From contig NZ_JZDQ02000016.1 in NCBI RefSeq assembly GCF_000960475.2, positions 1 to 64,000 of the forward strand: a DNA stretch of 64,000 nucleotides, written 5' to 3'. A program made the position numbers and the translations under genes. The first letter of the stretch is position 1, and every line of letters starts with the position of its first letter. This DNA is from Nocardioides luteus (lineage in GTDB: Bacteria > Actinomycetota > Actinomycetes > Propionibacteriales > Nocardioidaceae). Of the stretch, positions 26,986-38,476 are shown piece by piece. Below the pieces are notes generated by a model. It worked only from the letters and a program-made list of their open reading frames with translations. It was not told where the DNA came from and did no database searches.

Positions 26986-27704
26986 CGTCCACACCGGAGC
27001 TGACCGTGCTCGTGGTCGAGGACGACTTCATGGTGGCCTCGATCCACACCCGCTTCGTGGAGCGCGTCGAGGGGTTCCGGGTCGTCGGCGTGGCCGCGAC
27101 CGGTGGGCAGGCGCTCGAGGAGACCGCCCGCCTCTCCCCCGACGTGCTCCTGCTCGACGTACACCTCCCCGACTTCAGCGGCATCGAGCTGCTGCGCCGG
27201 CTGCGCGGGCGAGGCGACGACGTCGACGTCATCGTCATCACCGCCGCCCGCGAGGCCGACACGGTGCGGGCCGCCGCGGCCGGCGGCGCGGCGCACTACG
27301 TGGTCAAGCCGTTCCCGTTCGAGGACCTGGCCGCCCGGCTCGACGACGTACGCCGCTCCCGCGAGGCGCTCGCCCGGATCGGGCAGCGGGCCGAGGGCTC
27401 CGAGGGTACCGAGCACCGCGACGAGGTCCAGGCCGGGATAGACGAGGTCTTCAGCCACCAGGGTGCCCGTGAGGCCCGCGAGCGGCTCCCGAAGGGGCTC
27501 AGCGCCGAGACCGCCCGGGCCGTCCTGGCCGCGCTGCAGAGTGCCGGCGAGCTCAGCGCCACCGAGTGCGCCGACGCGATCGGGGTCTCGCGGGTGAGCG
27601 CCCGCCGCTATCTCGAGCACTTCGCGAGCACGGGCCGGATCGGCGTACGTCTCAACTACGGCACCGCCGGGCGCCCCGAACGCCGCTACCGCGCCACGCC
27701 TTAG
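26982..27704 (+). CDS. CitB/DcuR-type response regulator
   Basis: 240 residues. The receiver domain has the acidic pair Glu13-Asp14, phospho-acceptor Asp59 in LLLDVHLPD and the conserved lysine in VVKPFPF. The C-terminal domain carries a helix-turn-helix (SATECADAIGVSRVSARRYL) of the CitB/DcuR kind. It is the partner of the adjacent kinase and probably activates the divergent tctC promoter. It ends 10 bases from the convergent LacI gene with no room for a terminator hairpin between them. Confidence 0.93.
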   Translation: MTSTPELTVLVVEDDFMVASIHTRFVERVEGFRVVGVAATGGQALEETARLSPDVLLLDVHLPDFSGIELLRRLRGRGDDVDVIVITAAREADTVRAAAAGGAAHYVVKPFPFEDLAARLDDVRRSREALARIGQRAEGSEGTEHRDEVQAGIDEVFSHQGAREARERLPKGLSAETARAVLAALQSAGELSATECADAIGVSRVSARRYLEHFASTGRIGVRLNYGTAGRPERRYRATP

Positions 27705-27714
27705 GACGCCGCGC

Positions 27715-28731
27715 TCAGGCGGACTCGCGGACCACCAGATGCGTCGGGAGCACCACGGACGCCTCGACCTCCTCCCCCGCCACCAGGCGGAGGATCTGCT
27801 CGGCGAGGCGGGTGCCGATCTCGTGGATCGGCTGGTGGACCGTCGTCAGCGGCGGGTCGGTGAACCGGGCCGCCTCGACGTCGTCGAACCCGATCACCGC
27901 CACGTCGTCGGGGACCCGGCGGCCGAGCCGCCGCAGCGTACGCAGGGCGCCGTCGGCCATCAGGTCGGAGGCCGCGAAGACGCCGTCGATGTCGGGATCA
28001 CGCTCCAGCAGCCGCTCCATGGCGTCGATCCCGGACTGGCGCATGAAGTCACCCTCCTCGACCAGCGGCACGGCTCCCGGCAGCGCCTCGAGACCGGAGA
28101 GGTAGCCGGCCAGCCGCTCGCGCCCGGCGACCATGTCCTGCGGCCCGGCGATCGTCGCGATCCGGCGCCGGCCGAGGCCGACGAGGTGGCGCATCGCCGC
28201 CTCCACCCCGCTGGCGTGCTCGACGTCGATGTAGGGCACCGTGGCCTCGCCCAGCGGCCGCCCGCTGGTCACGACCGGGACGCCTGCCGCCCGCAGCTCC
28301 TCGGGCAGGGTGTCGGCGCCGTGCATCGAGGCCAGCACGACGCCGTCGACGGTGCGCCCGTGGACGTAGCGCAGGATACGGTCGTGGCTCGACTGCGTCG
28401 AGGCGAGCAGCAGGACGAGCTGCTTGTCGGCCTTCTCCAGCACCTCGCCGACACCCCGGATGACACCTGGGAAGAAGGCGTCGTCGGAGAAGACCCGGGT
28501 GGCGGACTCGGGCAGGATCAGCGCGATGGAGTCCGTACGCTGCGTCACCAGGCTCCGCGCCGCCGGGTTCGGCACGTAGCCGAGGTCGGCGATGGCCCGG
28601 CGGATGCTCTCGGCGACGTCGGGGCGCACCGTCGTGGAGCCGTTGACGACGCGCGAGACGGTCGCTCGCGAGGCCCCGGCCGCCCGGGCCACCGTCTCCA
28701 GCGTCGGCCGGCCGGCCGGGGTCTCGTTCAT
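27715..28731 (-). CDS. LacI-family transcriptional repressor
   Basis: 338 residues. The N-terminal LacI helix-turn-helix and hinge are intact (TLETVARAAGASRATVSRVV, then YVPNPAARSL), followed by a periplasmic-binding-protein-like ligand domain. It starts 32 bases downstream of the GH16 glucanase stop on the same strand, so the pair probably forms an operon. A 12-base perfect palindrome of the LacI/CebR type lies upstream of the glucanase. Repression of the glucanase and itself, relieved by a gluco-oligosaccharide, is the likely circuit (inference). Confidence 0.92.
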   Translation of the reverse strand: MNETPAGRPTLETVARAAGASRATVSRVVNGSTTVRPDVAESIRRAIADLGYVPNPAARSLVTQRTDSIALILPESATRVFSDDAFFPGVIRGVGEVLEKADKQLVLLLASTQSSHDRILRYVHGRTVDGVVLASMHGADTLPEELRAAGVPVVTSGRPLGEATVPYIDVEHASGVEAAMRHLVGLGRRRIATIAGPQDMVAGRERLAGYLSGLEALPGAVPLVEEGDFMRQSGIDAMERLLERDPDIDGVFAASDLMADGALRTLRRLGRRVPDDVAVIGFDDVEAARFTDPPLTTVHQPIHEIGTRLAEQILRLVAGEEVEASVVLPTHLVVRESA

Positions 28732-28763
28732 GAGTGGAACCTATCGCCTCCGGGCGCCGCCGG

Positions 28764-30134
28764 TCACCGAGAGAAGGTGAACCAGTTGACGTTGACGAAG
28801 TCGGCGGGCTGGCCGCTGGTGAAGCGCAGGAACACCGTGTGCGTGCCGGTCACGCCGCTGATGCTGCCCGGGACCGTACGCCAGCTCTGCCAGCCTCCGG
28901 TGTTGGCCACCGAGAAGCTGCCGATCGGGGCGTTGTTCACGTTGTCGAGGCGTACCTCGACCAGACCGCTGACCCCAGCCGCCGCACCGGAGGCGACCCG
29001 GGCGGAGAAGGTGTGGGCAGCGCTCGAGCCGAAGTTCACGCCGTCATAGCGCAACCAGTCGCCGTTCGCGAGGTAGCCGACGTCCTGGCCGCCGCCGGTG
29101 TCGGTGGTCGCCTCGGTCTGGGTGCCGCTCTGGGCGTCGTAGGACTCGGCCTGGATGGTCGAGTAGGCGTCGCGGTTCCCCGAGGTGGGCGGGTCGGTCG
29201 GTTCGGTGGTGCCGCCGCCCTTGGAGTAGACCGCGACGTAGTCCACCAGCATCGGCACCCCGGAGGCGGTCGCCGAGGTGGGGTTGCCGGGCCAGCCGCC
29301 ACCGACCGCGACGTTGAGGATGATGAAGAAGCCATGGTTGGTCGCGTTGTTCCAGGTGGTCGCGTCGACCTGGTCCGAGCGGACCGTGTGGTAGAGCGTG
29401 TTGTCGACGTAGAACCGGATCTGCTGCGGGCTGGTGCTGCGGTCCCACTCCATCGCATAGGTGTGGAACGACGACTGACAGGTCGAGCCCGGGCAGCCCT
29501 GGATGGTCCCGCCGAGGCCTGTGGTCTCGTTGCACGGGCCTCCGGGCGAGGTGCCGCAGTGCAGCGTGCCCCAGACCTGGTTGGCGCCGTTGACGTTCTC
29601 CATGATGTCGATCTCGCCGATCCCCGGCCAGTTCCAGTAGTTGCCGCGGAACGGCTCACCCAGCATCCAGAACGCCGGCCAGATGCCCTGGGCGGCCGCG
29701 CCGGTGACGTTCGGCATCTGGAGGCGGCTCTCGACGCGGAGCACGCCGCCCGACGGCGGCTGGAAGTCGGTCCGGGTGGTCTCGATACGGCCGGAGGTCC
29801 AGTTGCCGGCGCTGTCGCGGATCGGCTTGATGGCGAGGTTGCCGTTGCCGTCCTGGTAGACGTTCTGGGTGCTGTCGGAGTGGTACGCGATCTCGCCGGT
29901 GCCCCAGTTGGCGGCGCCGCCGGGGTAGGAGTGGCCGATGTCGTAGATCCAGTTGTTGGTGTTGATCCGCGACCCGGCCGCACCGGTGAAGTCGTCGCTC
30001 CACACCTTGGTCCAGCCCGCCGGAGTGCCCGGCTCCGAGGCCTGCGACGCCTGGCCGAACGATGTCAGCGGGATCGCCACGGCGACCACGCCGGCCGCGA
30101 TGGCCGCGGCCCCCAATGCCTTGAGACTTCTCAT
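28764..30134 (-). CDS. Secreted GH16 beta-glucanase with C-terminal CBM6-like module
   Basis: 456 residues. A signal peptide (about residues 1-32, hydrophobic AAAIAAGVVAVAIPL) is followed by a glycoside hydrolase family 16 domain with the catalytic motif EIDIME (nucleophile Glu174, acid/base Glu179). A Thr/Pro-rich linker (GGGTTEPTDPPTSG) leads to a C-terminal carbohydrate-binding module, with IQAESYDAQSGTQ and GDWLRYDGVNFG typical of CBM6. GH16 enzymes of this kind cleave beta-1,3- or mixed beta-1,3/1,4-glucans such as laminarin. The operator upstream and the downstream LacI gene point to sugar-controlled expression. Confidence 0.94.
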   Translation of the reverse strand: MRSLKALGAAAIAAGVVAVAIPLTSFGQASQASEPGTPAGWTKVWSDDFTGAAGSRINTNNWIYDIGHSYPGGAANWGTGEIAYHSDSTQNVYQDGNGNLAIKPIRDSAGNWTSGRIETTRTDFQPPSGGVLRVESRLQMPNVTGAAAQGIWPAFWMLGEPFRGNYWNWPGIGEIDIMENVNGANQVWGTLHCGTSPGGPCNETTGLGGTIQGCPGSTCQSSFHTYAMEWDRSTSPQQIRFYVDNTLYHTVRSDQVDATTWNNATNHGFFIILNVAVGGGWPGNPTSATASGVPMLVDYVAVYSKGGGTTEPTDPPTSGNRDAYSTIQAESYDAQSGTQTEATTDTGGGQDVGYLANGDWLRYDGVNFGSSAAHTFSARVASGAAAGVSGLVEVRLDNVNNAPIGSFSVANTGGWQSWRTVPGSISGVTGTHTVFLRFTSGQPADFVNVNWFTFSR

Positions 30135-30181
30135 GTTGACTCGCTTTCCGAATGAACGAGCGTCGAGTCCTGTCGACTCGT

Positions 30182-30193
30182 GAGAGCGCTCTC
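30182..30193. promoter_or_regulatory. LacI-family operator upstream of the GH16 gene
   Basis: GAGAGCGCTCTC is a perfect 12-base palindrome with the central CG typical of LacI/CebR operators (family form TGGGAGCGCTCCCA). It ends 48 bases upstream of the GH16 start, in promoter position, and the cognate repressor gene is probably the LacI gene that follows the glucanase. Confidence 0.75.
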
Positions 30194-30260
30194 TCGGGTG
30201 TCATGGTGACAGGGACGGTGTGACCGGTGTCACCAAACGACGAACTCTTTAAGATCCCGT

Positions 30261-30366
30261 GCCGAGTCGGCTCGTCCTGACCAAGACCAGCGCCGAGTCG
30301 GCCCGTCATGACGAGCCGACTCGGCGGGAAATCTCGTCAGAACGAGCCGACTCGGCGGGTCTGACG
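30261..30366. repeat. Four copies of a 16-bp element, two direct and two inverted
   Basis: GCCGAGTCGGCTCGTC occurs at 30261-30276 and, with one change, at 30292-30307. Its reverse complement occurs exactly at 30310-30325 and with a shortened end at 30342-30356. Copies 2 and 3 can pair as a hairpin, as can 1 and 4. The last copy is flanked by CGTCAGA and TCTGACG. The cluster lies between the RodZ-like gene stop and the GH16 promoter, so it can act as the terminator of the ftsK-rodZ transcript. Confidence 0.8.
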
Positions 30367-30378
30367 CGGGGTGCGCTG

Positions 30379-32375
30379 CTAGTTGGCGGTGTAGGTGCGC
30401 TGGGCGGCCTCGCCGGTCTTTCCGAGGGCGCGGGACTTGCCGTCCCCGACGGCGACCTTGAGGGAGCCGTCGGAGGTCTGGACGCGCAGCGGCGGGGTGA
30501 CCTGGAGCTGCTTCGACTCACCGAAGGCGAGGTCGCCGCTGAAGACGACCTTGCCGCGGGAGTCGCGCACGACCACGTGAGCAGCGCCGCCGGCGGCGGA
30601 GATGGTCACCGGAACCGGCGAGGACTTGCCGTAGGGGCTGTCGGTGCCGGCCGAGCCGTCGAGCTGGATCGCCCCGGCCTCGGGCTCGTGCTGGGTGCCG
30701 TCGATGACCAGCCGGGCGACCGACCAGACCAGGATGACCGCCATCACCGCGGCGACCAGGACCGACCAGGACGGCCCGCCACGCATCCGGCGGACCGGGC
30801 GGATCGCCGCGCTGTGGGCGAGCTCGGCCTCGAAGACGGCACGAGGGCTGACCGGGCCGGAGGCGTACTTCTCGTCGTAGGTGCGCAGCAGCGGCGCGAC
30901 CTCGATGCCCAGGACACGCGCCAGCGTGCGCAGGTGGCCGCGGGCGTAGAAGTCGCCGCCGCAGGGGCCGAAGTCGTCGACCTCGATCGCCTCGATGACG
31001 TGCGGACGGATCCGCGTCCACTCGGCCAGGCCGTCCATGTCCAGGGCGAGCCGGCGGCGGGCCGCGGCGATCTCGGCACCGATCTCCGGAACCTTGGTCG
31101 GCACGACCTCGGTGACCTGGTCGTCGGCACCGTCGATCGAGAGCGCCTTCACGCCCTCGCCGGGCTCGCCGAGCGTACGCACGCCCTCGGGCTCCGGGTC
31201 CTCGGCCGCCTCGCTGGCAACCGGATCCGCGACCTCGACATCCGCGTCGGCCTCGAGGGCGGACTCGATCTCCGCCGGGTCGAGCTGGAGGGCGTTCGCG
31301 CCGTGGACGGCGATGGTCTCCTGCGGCTCCTCGGGGACGTAGCGTACGTCCACCCGGACCGCCGTCGAGGGCTCGCGCAGCGGCGCGACCGGCTCCGCCT
31401 TCGCCTCGCTCTTCGCGGGCTCGGGGTCGGCCTTCGGCGTCGTCTCGTCCTGCTCCGTGTCCCGATCCACCTGGTCCTGCCCCGCCTCGTCCGCCACGTC
31501 TGCGGCATTGATATCAGGCTCGTCCAAGACCCGGAGCATCCGGGGGTTGGTGTCTCCGGCCTGCTGCGCCAGGGGCGGGCGGATCGCGGTGTCACCGTCG
31601 TCCACGCGACCGCCGACGACGCGGTCGACGTCCTCGTCGGCGGCCTCGGCAGCGGCCTCGGCAGCGGCCTCGGCGGTGCCTTCGTCGGTGTTCTCGTGGG
31701 CGTCGGACTCTGGTTCCTCGGCGTCGAGCGCGGGATCGATCTCGACGACCTCGACCCCGTCGGCGGCGACGATGGCGATGGCCTCCGTGACGTCGTCACC
31801 GGCACCCAGGACGCGGGTGGAGAGGCCCAGCGGGAGCGAGAACGGGAGGCCGTAGAGGCGCTCGGTGAGCATCGCCTGGCGCCGCGCGGTCGGCGAGAGC
31901 TCGTCGAGCATCGCCTCCTCGTCGTGCAGCAGGACGCCGATACGGCCGTCCTTCCAGAACCGCTCGATGCCCTCCGGGCGCGGGGTGTGCTCGACGGACT
32001 CGATCTTCGACCAGGGGATGCCCTGCCAGGTCTGGCCGAAGCGGAGGCGTACGCCCTGCTCGTCCACCAGCAGCAGCGGCATCCGGGAGTCCCAGGCCGT
32101 CCAGCCCTGCACCGCCGCGACGACGAGCAGGATCAGGCCGACCAGGTAGCCCTCGATGCCGCCGCGCAGCACGAAGGCGAGACCGACCAGCAGCGACGCG
32201 AGCGCCACCACGAGCGCGAGGCGGCCGTTGCGGCGTACCTCGACGACGTCGACGTCATGAGACTCATGGGCCTCAGCAGACTGAGCAGGCTCCACAGACT
32301 CGTCAGGCTCGACAGAGTCGGTGGCCTCGGCGGTGGCGGCAGGGTCGACGGTCTCGACCGCCGGTGATTTCTCGC

Positions 32376-32379
<4 letters not shown>
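30379..32379 (-). CDS. RodZ-like HTH membrane protein with an N-terminal membrane/PH-like extension
   Basis: About 666 residues from the GTG at 32379, which overlaps the ftsK stop as GTGA. The C-terminal third is RodZ-like: a HTH_25 domain (about 431-500, LALDMDGLAEWTRIRPHVIE, FYARGHLRTLARVLGI), one membrane helix (SWSVLVAAVMAVILVWSVA, about 540-560) and a DUF4115-like extracytoplasmic domain. Before it come two membrane helices (NGRLALVVALASLLVGLAFV and YLVGLILLVVAAVQGW), a PH-like segment (LLLVDEQGVRLRFG...IPWSKIESVE) and a very acidic linker. Usual RodZ proteins start with the HTH and are about 300 residues. A role in cell shape or wall synthesis coupled to division is inferred from the family and from linkage to ftsK. 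Confidence 0.82.
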
Positions 32380-35027
<2,648 letters not shown>

Positions 35028-35103
35028 ACAAGCAGGGTATTTGACCAAGCGGCCTGGCTCCGGGACCCCATGGGGGTGTGTTGCAGCGGTGTAGTTTGCC
35101 GCC

Positions 35104-35775
35104 ATGCAGAGCCTGACAGTCCTCGTCGCCCTCCTCACCGCCGCCGACGCCGCGGCCGACTGGACCCTGGTCTGGCTGTCCTGGGGCCGGCGCCGCTACC
35201 TGACCAAGCCGCTGGTGATGGTCGGCCTGATCGCGCTGACGGTGCTCGTCGGGCTCGTCGGGTCGAGCGGGGACGGCGACCCGGCCGCGTGGTGGCTGGT
35301 CGCGGCGCTCTTCTTCGGGATGCTCGGCGACATCTCCATGAACGGGCCCTCCACGCGGCACTTCCTCGGCGGCGTCGGGTTCTTCTTCGTCGGCCACCTG
35401 GCGTACGCCGTGACCTTCCTCAGCCTCGGCCTGGACGCCCCCGCGTGGTCCTGGGCCGGTCTTGCGGTCGCGTTGGTACTGGGGCTCCCGATGCGCCGCG
35501 TCCTGGGCGGTGCCGTGCAGATGGGCGGCCGGCCGATGGCCGCCGCCCTGGTGGCGTACTCCCTGGTGATCAGCGCCATGCTCGTGCTCGGCTGGCTGAC
35601 CGGCAGCGTCTGGGTCGCTGCCGGTGCGCTGATCTTCGTCGTCAGCGACACGCTCATCGGGCTCAACCTGGCCGAGCACGGCAACCAGCCGCCGCGCCTG
35701 ACCAACCTGGCGATCATGGTGACCTACCACGTCGGCCAGGCGCTGATCACGGCTGGAGTGCTGCTGGCGCTGTGA
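35104..35775 (+). CDS. YhhN-family membrane protein (lysoplasmalogenase-like)
   Basis: 223 residues with about eight membrane helices. The YhhN/TMEM86 pattern is visible: YLTKPLVMVGLIALT and FFGMLGDISMN, plus GALIFVVSDTLIGLN near the C-terminus with conserved aspartates. Mammalian relatives hydrolyse the vinyl ether bond of lysoplasmalogen; the bacterial substrate is uncertain. It is divergent from ftsK with 76 bases between the start codons and converges on the RNase J gene through a hairpin-forming spacer. Confidence 0.87.
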   Translation: MQSLTVLVALLTAADAAADWTLVWLSWGRRRYLTKPLVMVGLIALTVLVGLVGSSGDGDPAAWWLVAALFFGMLGDISMNGPSTRHFLGGVGFFFVGHLAYAVTFLSLGLDAPAWSWAGLAVALVLGLPMRRVLGGAVQMGGRPMAAALVAYSLVISAMLVLGWLTGSVWVAAGALIFVVSDTLIGLNLAEHGNQPPRLTNLAIMVTYHVGQALITAGVLLAL

Positions 35776-35781
35776 ATGCCG

Positions 35782-35859
35782 ACCGAGGTAACTCGGTCGA
35801 GTGTCGCTTCCTTCGTGGAGTTCCACGAGGGAGGTGGGCGTTCACCGAGTTACCTCGGT
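35782..35859. terminator. Nested inverted repeats between convergent YhhN and RNase J genes
   Basis: ACCGAGGTAACTCGGT (35782-35797) and its exact reverse complement (35844-35859) face each other. Each arm is itself an ACCGAG/CTCGGT hairpin with a GTAA or TTAC loop. A smaller hairpin (CGTGGAG/TTCCACG) sits between them. The stretch fills the gap between two convergent stop codons and is a plausible bidirectional terminator. Confidence 0.7.
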
Positions 35860-35875
35860 GAACATCCGCCCCCAC

Positions 35876-37567
35876 TCAGGCCTCAATAACCACCGGAATG
35901 ATCATCGGGCGGCGACGATGGGTGCTGGAGACCCAGCGGCCGAACGTACGCCGGATGGCCTGCTGCAGCTGGTAGGTGTCGGTCGCGCCCTCGGAGATGG
36001 CGCGGTTGACCGCCTTGACGATCGGTTGCTTGATCGGGTCGAAGGCGTTCTCGGGCCAGACGTGGCCGCGGGCGTGGATCTCGGGTCCGCTCGACACCAC
36101 CCCGTTGACGGAGTCGACCACGACGATGATCGAGACGAAGCCCTCCTCGGAGAGGATCCGGCGGTCCTTGAGCTCGGACTCGGTGACGTCGCCGACGGTG
36201 GTGCCGTCGACGAAGACGTAGCCGCACTCGACCTTGCCGGCGATCTCGGCCTTGCCGTCGATGAGGTCGACGACGACGCCGTCCTCGGCGTAGACGACGC
36301 TCTCCACACCGGTCTGGCGGGCCAGGTCGCCGTTCGCGAGCAGGTGGCGCACCTCGCCGTGGACGGGCATGACGTTGCGCGGCCGGACGATGTTGTAGCA
36401 GTAGAGCAGCTCGCCGGCGCTGGCGTGGCCGGAGACGTGCACCAGGGCGTTGCCCTTGTGGACCACGTTGGCGCCGAGGCGGGCCAGGCCGTTGATCACC
36501 CGGTAGACCGAGTTCTCGTTGCCCGGGATCAGGCTGCTCGCGAGAAGGACGGTGTCGCCCGGCTCGATGTGCACGAAGTTGTGGGTGCCGTTGGCGATCC
36601 GCGACAGCGCCGACATCGGCTCGCCCTGCGAGCCGGTGGAGACCATCACGACGCGCTCCGGCGGCAGCTCGGCGAGCTCCTTGGCGTCGACGATCACGTC
36701 CTCGGGCACGTGCAGGTAGCCGAGGTCGGAGGCGATCTGCATGTTGCGGACCATCGACCGACCGACGTACGCCACCTTGCGCCCGTGTGCGACGGCACTG
36801 TCGAGCACCTGCTGGACGCGGTGCACGTGGGAGGCGAAGCAGGCCACGATGATGCGCTGGTCGGACTCGCGGAAGACCTGCTCGATCGCGGGGGCGATCT
36901 TCTTCTCGGCGGTCGTGAAGCCGGGCACCTCGGCGTTGGTCGAGTCGGTGAGGAACAGGTCCACACCCTCCTCGCCGAGCCGGGCGAAGGCGCGCAGGTC
37001 GGTGATCCGGCCGTCCAGCGGCAGCTGGTCCATCTTGAAGTCGCCGGTGTGCAGCACCAGTCCGGCACCGGTGCGGATCGCGACCGCGAGCGCGTCCGGG
37101 ATGGAGTGGTTGACGGCGACGAACTCGAGCTCGAACGGCCCGAAGGTGATCGTGTCGCCCTCGCGTACCTTGTGCTGGACGGTCTCGCGCAGGCGGTGCT
37201 CGCGCAGCTTGGAGCCGAGCAGGGCCAGGGTCAGCTCGGAGCCGACCAGCGGGATGTCCTGACGCTCACGGAGCAGGTAGGGGGTCGCGCCGATGTGGTC
37301 CTCGTGACCGTGGGTCAGGACCAGCGCCTCGACGTCTGCGAGACGGCCACGGATCGGACCGAAGTCGGGCAGGATCAGGTCGACGCCGGGCTGCTGCTCC
37401 TCGGGGAAGAGCACGCCGCAGTCGACGATCAGCAGTCGGCCGTCGTACTCGAAGACGGTCATGTTGCGGCCGACCTCGCCGAGGCCACCGAGAGGGGTGA
37501 CCCGCAGGCCGCCCTTGGGGAGCTTGCCGGGTTCGGTCAGCTCCGGGTGTGGGTGTGACAAAGGCAT
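35876..37567 (-). CDS. rnj: Ribonuclease J
   Basis: 563 residues. A metallo-beta-lactamase domain with the metal-binding motif LTHGHEDHIG (His86, His88, Asp90, His91) is interrupted by a beta-CASP insert and followed by the C-terminal dimerisation domain. RNase J has 5'-3' exonuclease and endonuclease activity on rRNA and mRNA, using two zinc ions. The gene follows dapA by 5 bases; the dapA-rnj pair is conserved in actinobacteria, including mycobacteria. Confidence 0.95.
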   Translation of the reverse strand: MPLSHPHPELTEPGKLPKGGLRVTPLGGLGEVGRNMTVFEYDGRLLIVDCGVLFPEEQQPGVDLILPDFGPIRGRLADVEALVLTHGHEDHIGATPYLLRERQDIPLVGSELTLALLGSKLREHRLRETVQHKVREGDTITFGPFELEFVAVNHSIPDALAVAIRTGAGLVLHTGDFKMDQLPLDGRITDLRAFARLGEEGVDLFLTDSTNAEVPGFTTAEKKIAPAIEQVFRESDQRIIVACFASHVHRVQQVLDSAVAHGRKVAYVGRSMVRNMQIASDLGYLHVPEDVIVDAKELAELPPERVVMVSTGSQGEPMSALSRIANGTHNFVHIEPGDTVLLASSLIPGNENSVYRVINGLARLGANVVHKGNALVHVSGHASAGELLYCYNIVRPRNVMPVHGEVRHLLANGDLARQTGVESVVYAEDGVVVDLIDGKAEIAGKVECGYVFVDGTTVGDVTESELKDRRILSEEGFVSIIVVVDSVNGVVSSGPEIHARGHVWPENAFDPIKQPIVKAVNRAISEGATDTYQLQQAIRRTFGRWVSSTHRRRPMIIPVVIEA

Positions 37568-37572
37568 TCCTT

Positions 37573-38460
37573 CTAGAGAAGGCCAGAGGCCTCCAGCCCG
37601 GCTCGCAGCGCCTCGACCTCGTCGTCGTCGAGCGCCACCAGCGGCCCTCGTACGTTGCGGTTGTCGATCACGCCGGTCAGCTCGAGAGCGGCCTTGGCAG
37701 TGGTGGCTCCGTAGTTCGGGACGCCCATGATGGCGTCGATCGCGGGGAGCATCCGCGCATAGGTCTTGCGGGCGGTCTCGATGTCGCTCGCCGCGAAGGC
37801 GTCGATCATCGTCCGCGTCTGGTCGCCGAGCACGTGGGCGGCGACGCTGATCACGCCGACGGCGCCGTGCGCCAGCCAGGCGAGGGTGAGCGCGTCGTCA
37901 CCGGAGTAGAGCGAGTAGCCGAGGTCGAGCAGGCGGGTGCCGCGCGGGAAGTCGCCGGCAGCCTCCTTGACCGCGACGACGGTGTCCCAGGTGATCGCCT
38001 CGCGATAGGTGTCGAGGGTGATCGGGGAGCCGGTGCGGCCGGGGACGTCGTAGAGGATGACCGGGGTGTCGGTCGCGGAGGCGACGGTGCGGAAGTGCTC
38101 GCGGATGCCGCGCTCGCCCGGCTTGTTGTAGTAGGGCGTCACCAGGAGCAGGCCGTCCGCGCCGATCGACGCGGCCTGCTTGGCCAGCTGCAGGGTGGTG
38201 CGGGTGTCGTTGGTGCCGATGCCGGCCACGATCTTCGCGCGGTCGCCGACGGCGTCCTTGACCGCGGCCAGGATCTCGCCGTCCTCGGCCGGGGTGGTGG
38301 TCGGCGACTCGCCCGTGGTGCCGGAGACGACGATGCCGTCGTGGCCGTGATCGACCAGGTGCTTGGCGACTTTCTGGGTCTGCTCCAGGTCGACCGAGCC
38401 GTCGTCGTTGAAGATCGTGACGAGTGCTGAGAGCACGGTGCCGAAGGGAGCATCAGTCAT
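37573..38460 (-). CDS. dapA: 4-hydroxy-tetrahydrodipicolinate synthase
   Basis: 295 residues in the class I aldolase TIM-barrel family. The Schiff-base lysine is Lys165 (AVKEAAGD), the proton-relay tyrosine is Tyr137 (ILYDVPGRT), and the GTTGESP pyruvate-binding loop is at residues 47-53. It condenses pyruvate with aspartate semialdehyde in lysine and diaminopimelate synthesis, feeding both protein and peptidoglycan. It sits directly upstream of rnj on the same strand. Confidence 0.95.
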   Translation of the reverse strand: MTDAPFGTVLSALVTIFNDDGSVDLEQTQKVAKHLVDHGHDGIVVSGTTGESPTTTPAEDGEILAAVKDAVGDRAKIVAGIGTNDTRTTLQLAKQAASIGADGLLLVTPYYNKPGERGIREHFRTVASATDTPVILYDVPGRTGSPITLDTYREAITWDTVVAVKEAAGDFPRGTRLLDLGYSLYSGDDALTLAWLAHGAVGVISVAAHVLGDQTRTMIDAFAASDIETARKTYARMLPAIDAIMGVPNYGATTAKAALELTGVIDNRNVRGPLVALDDDEVEALRAGLEASGLL

Positions 38461-38476
38461 GGCGTACAGACTATCG

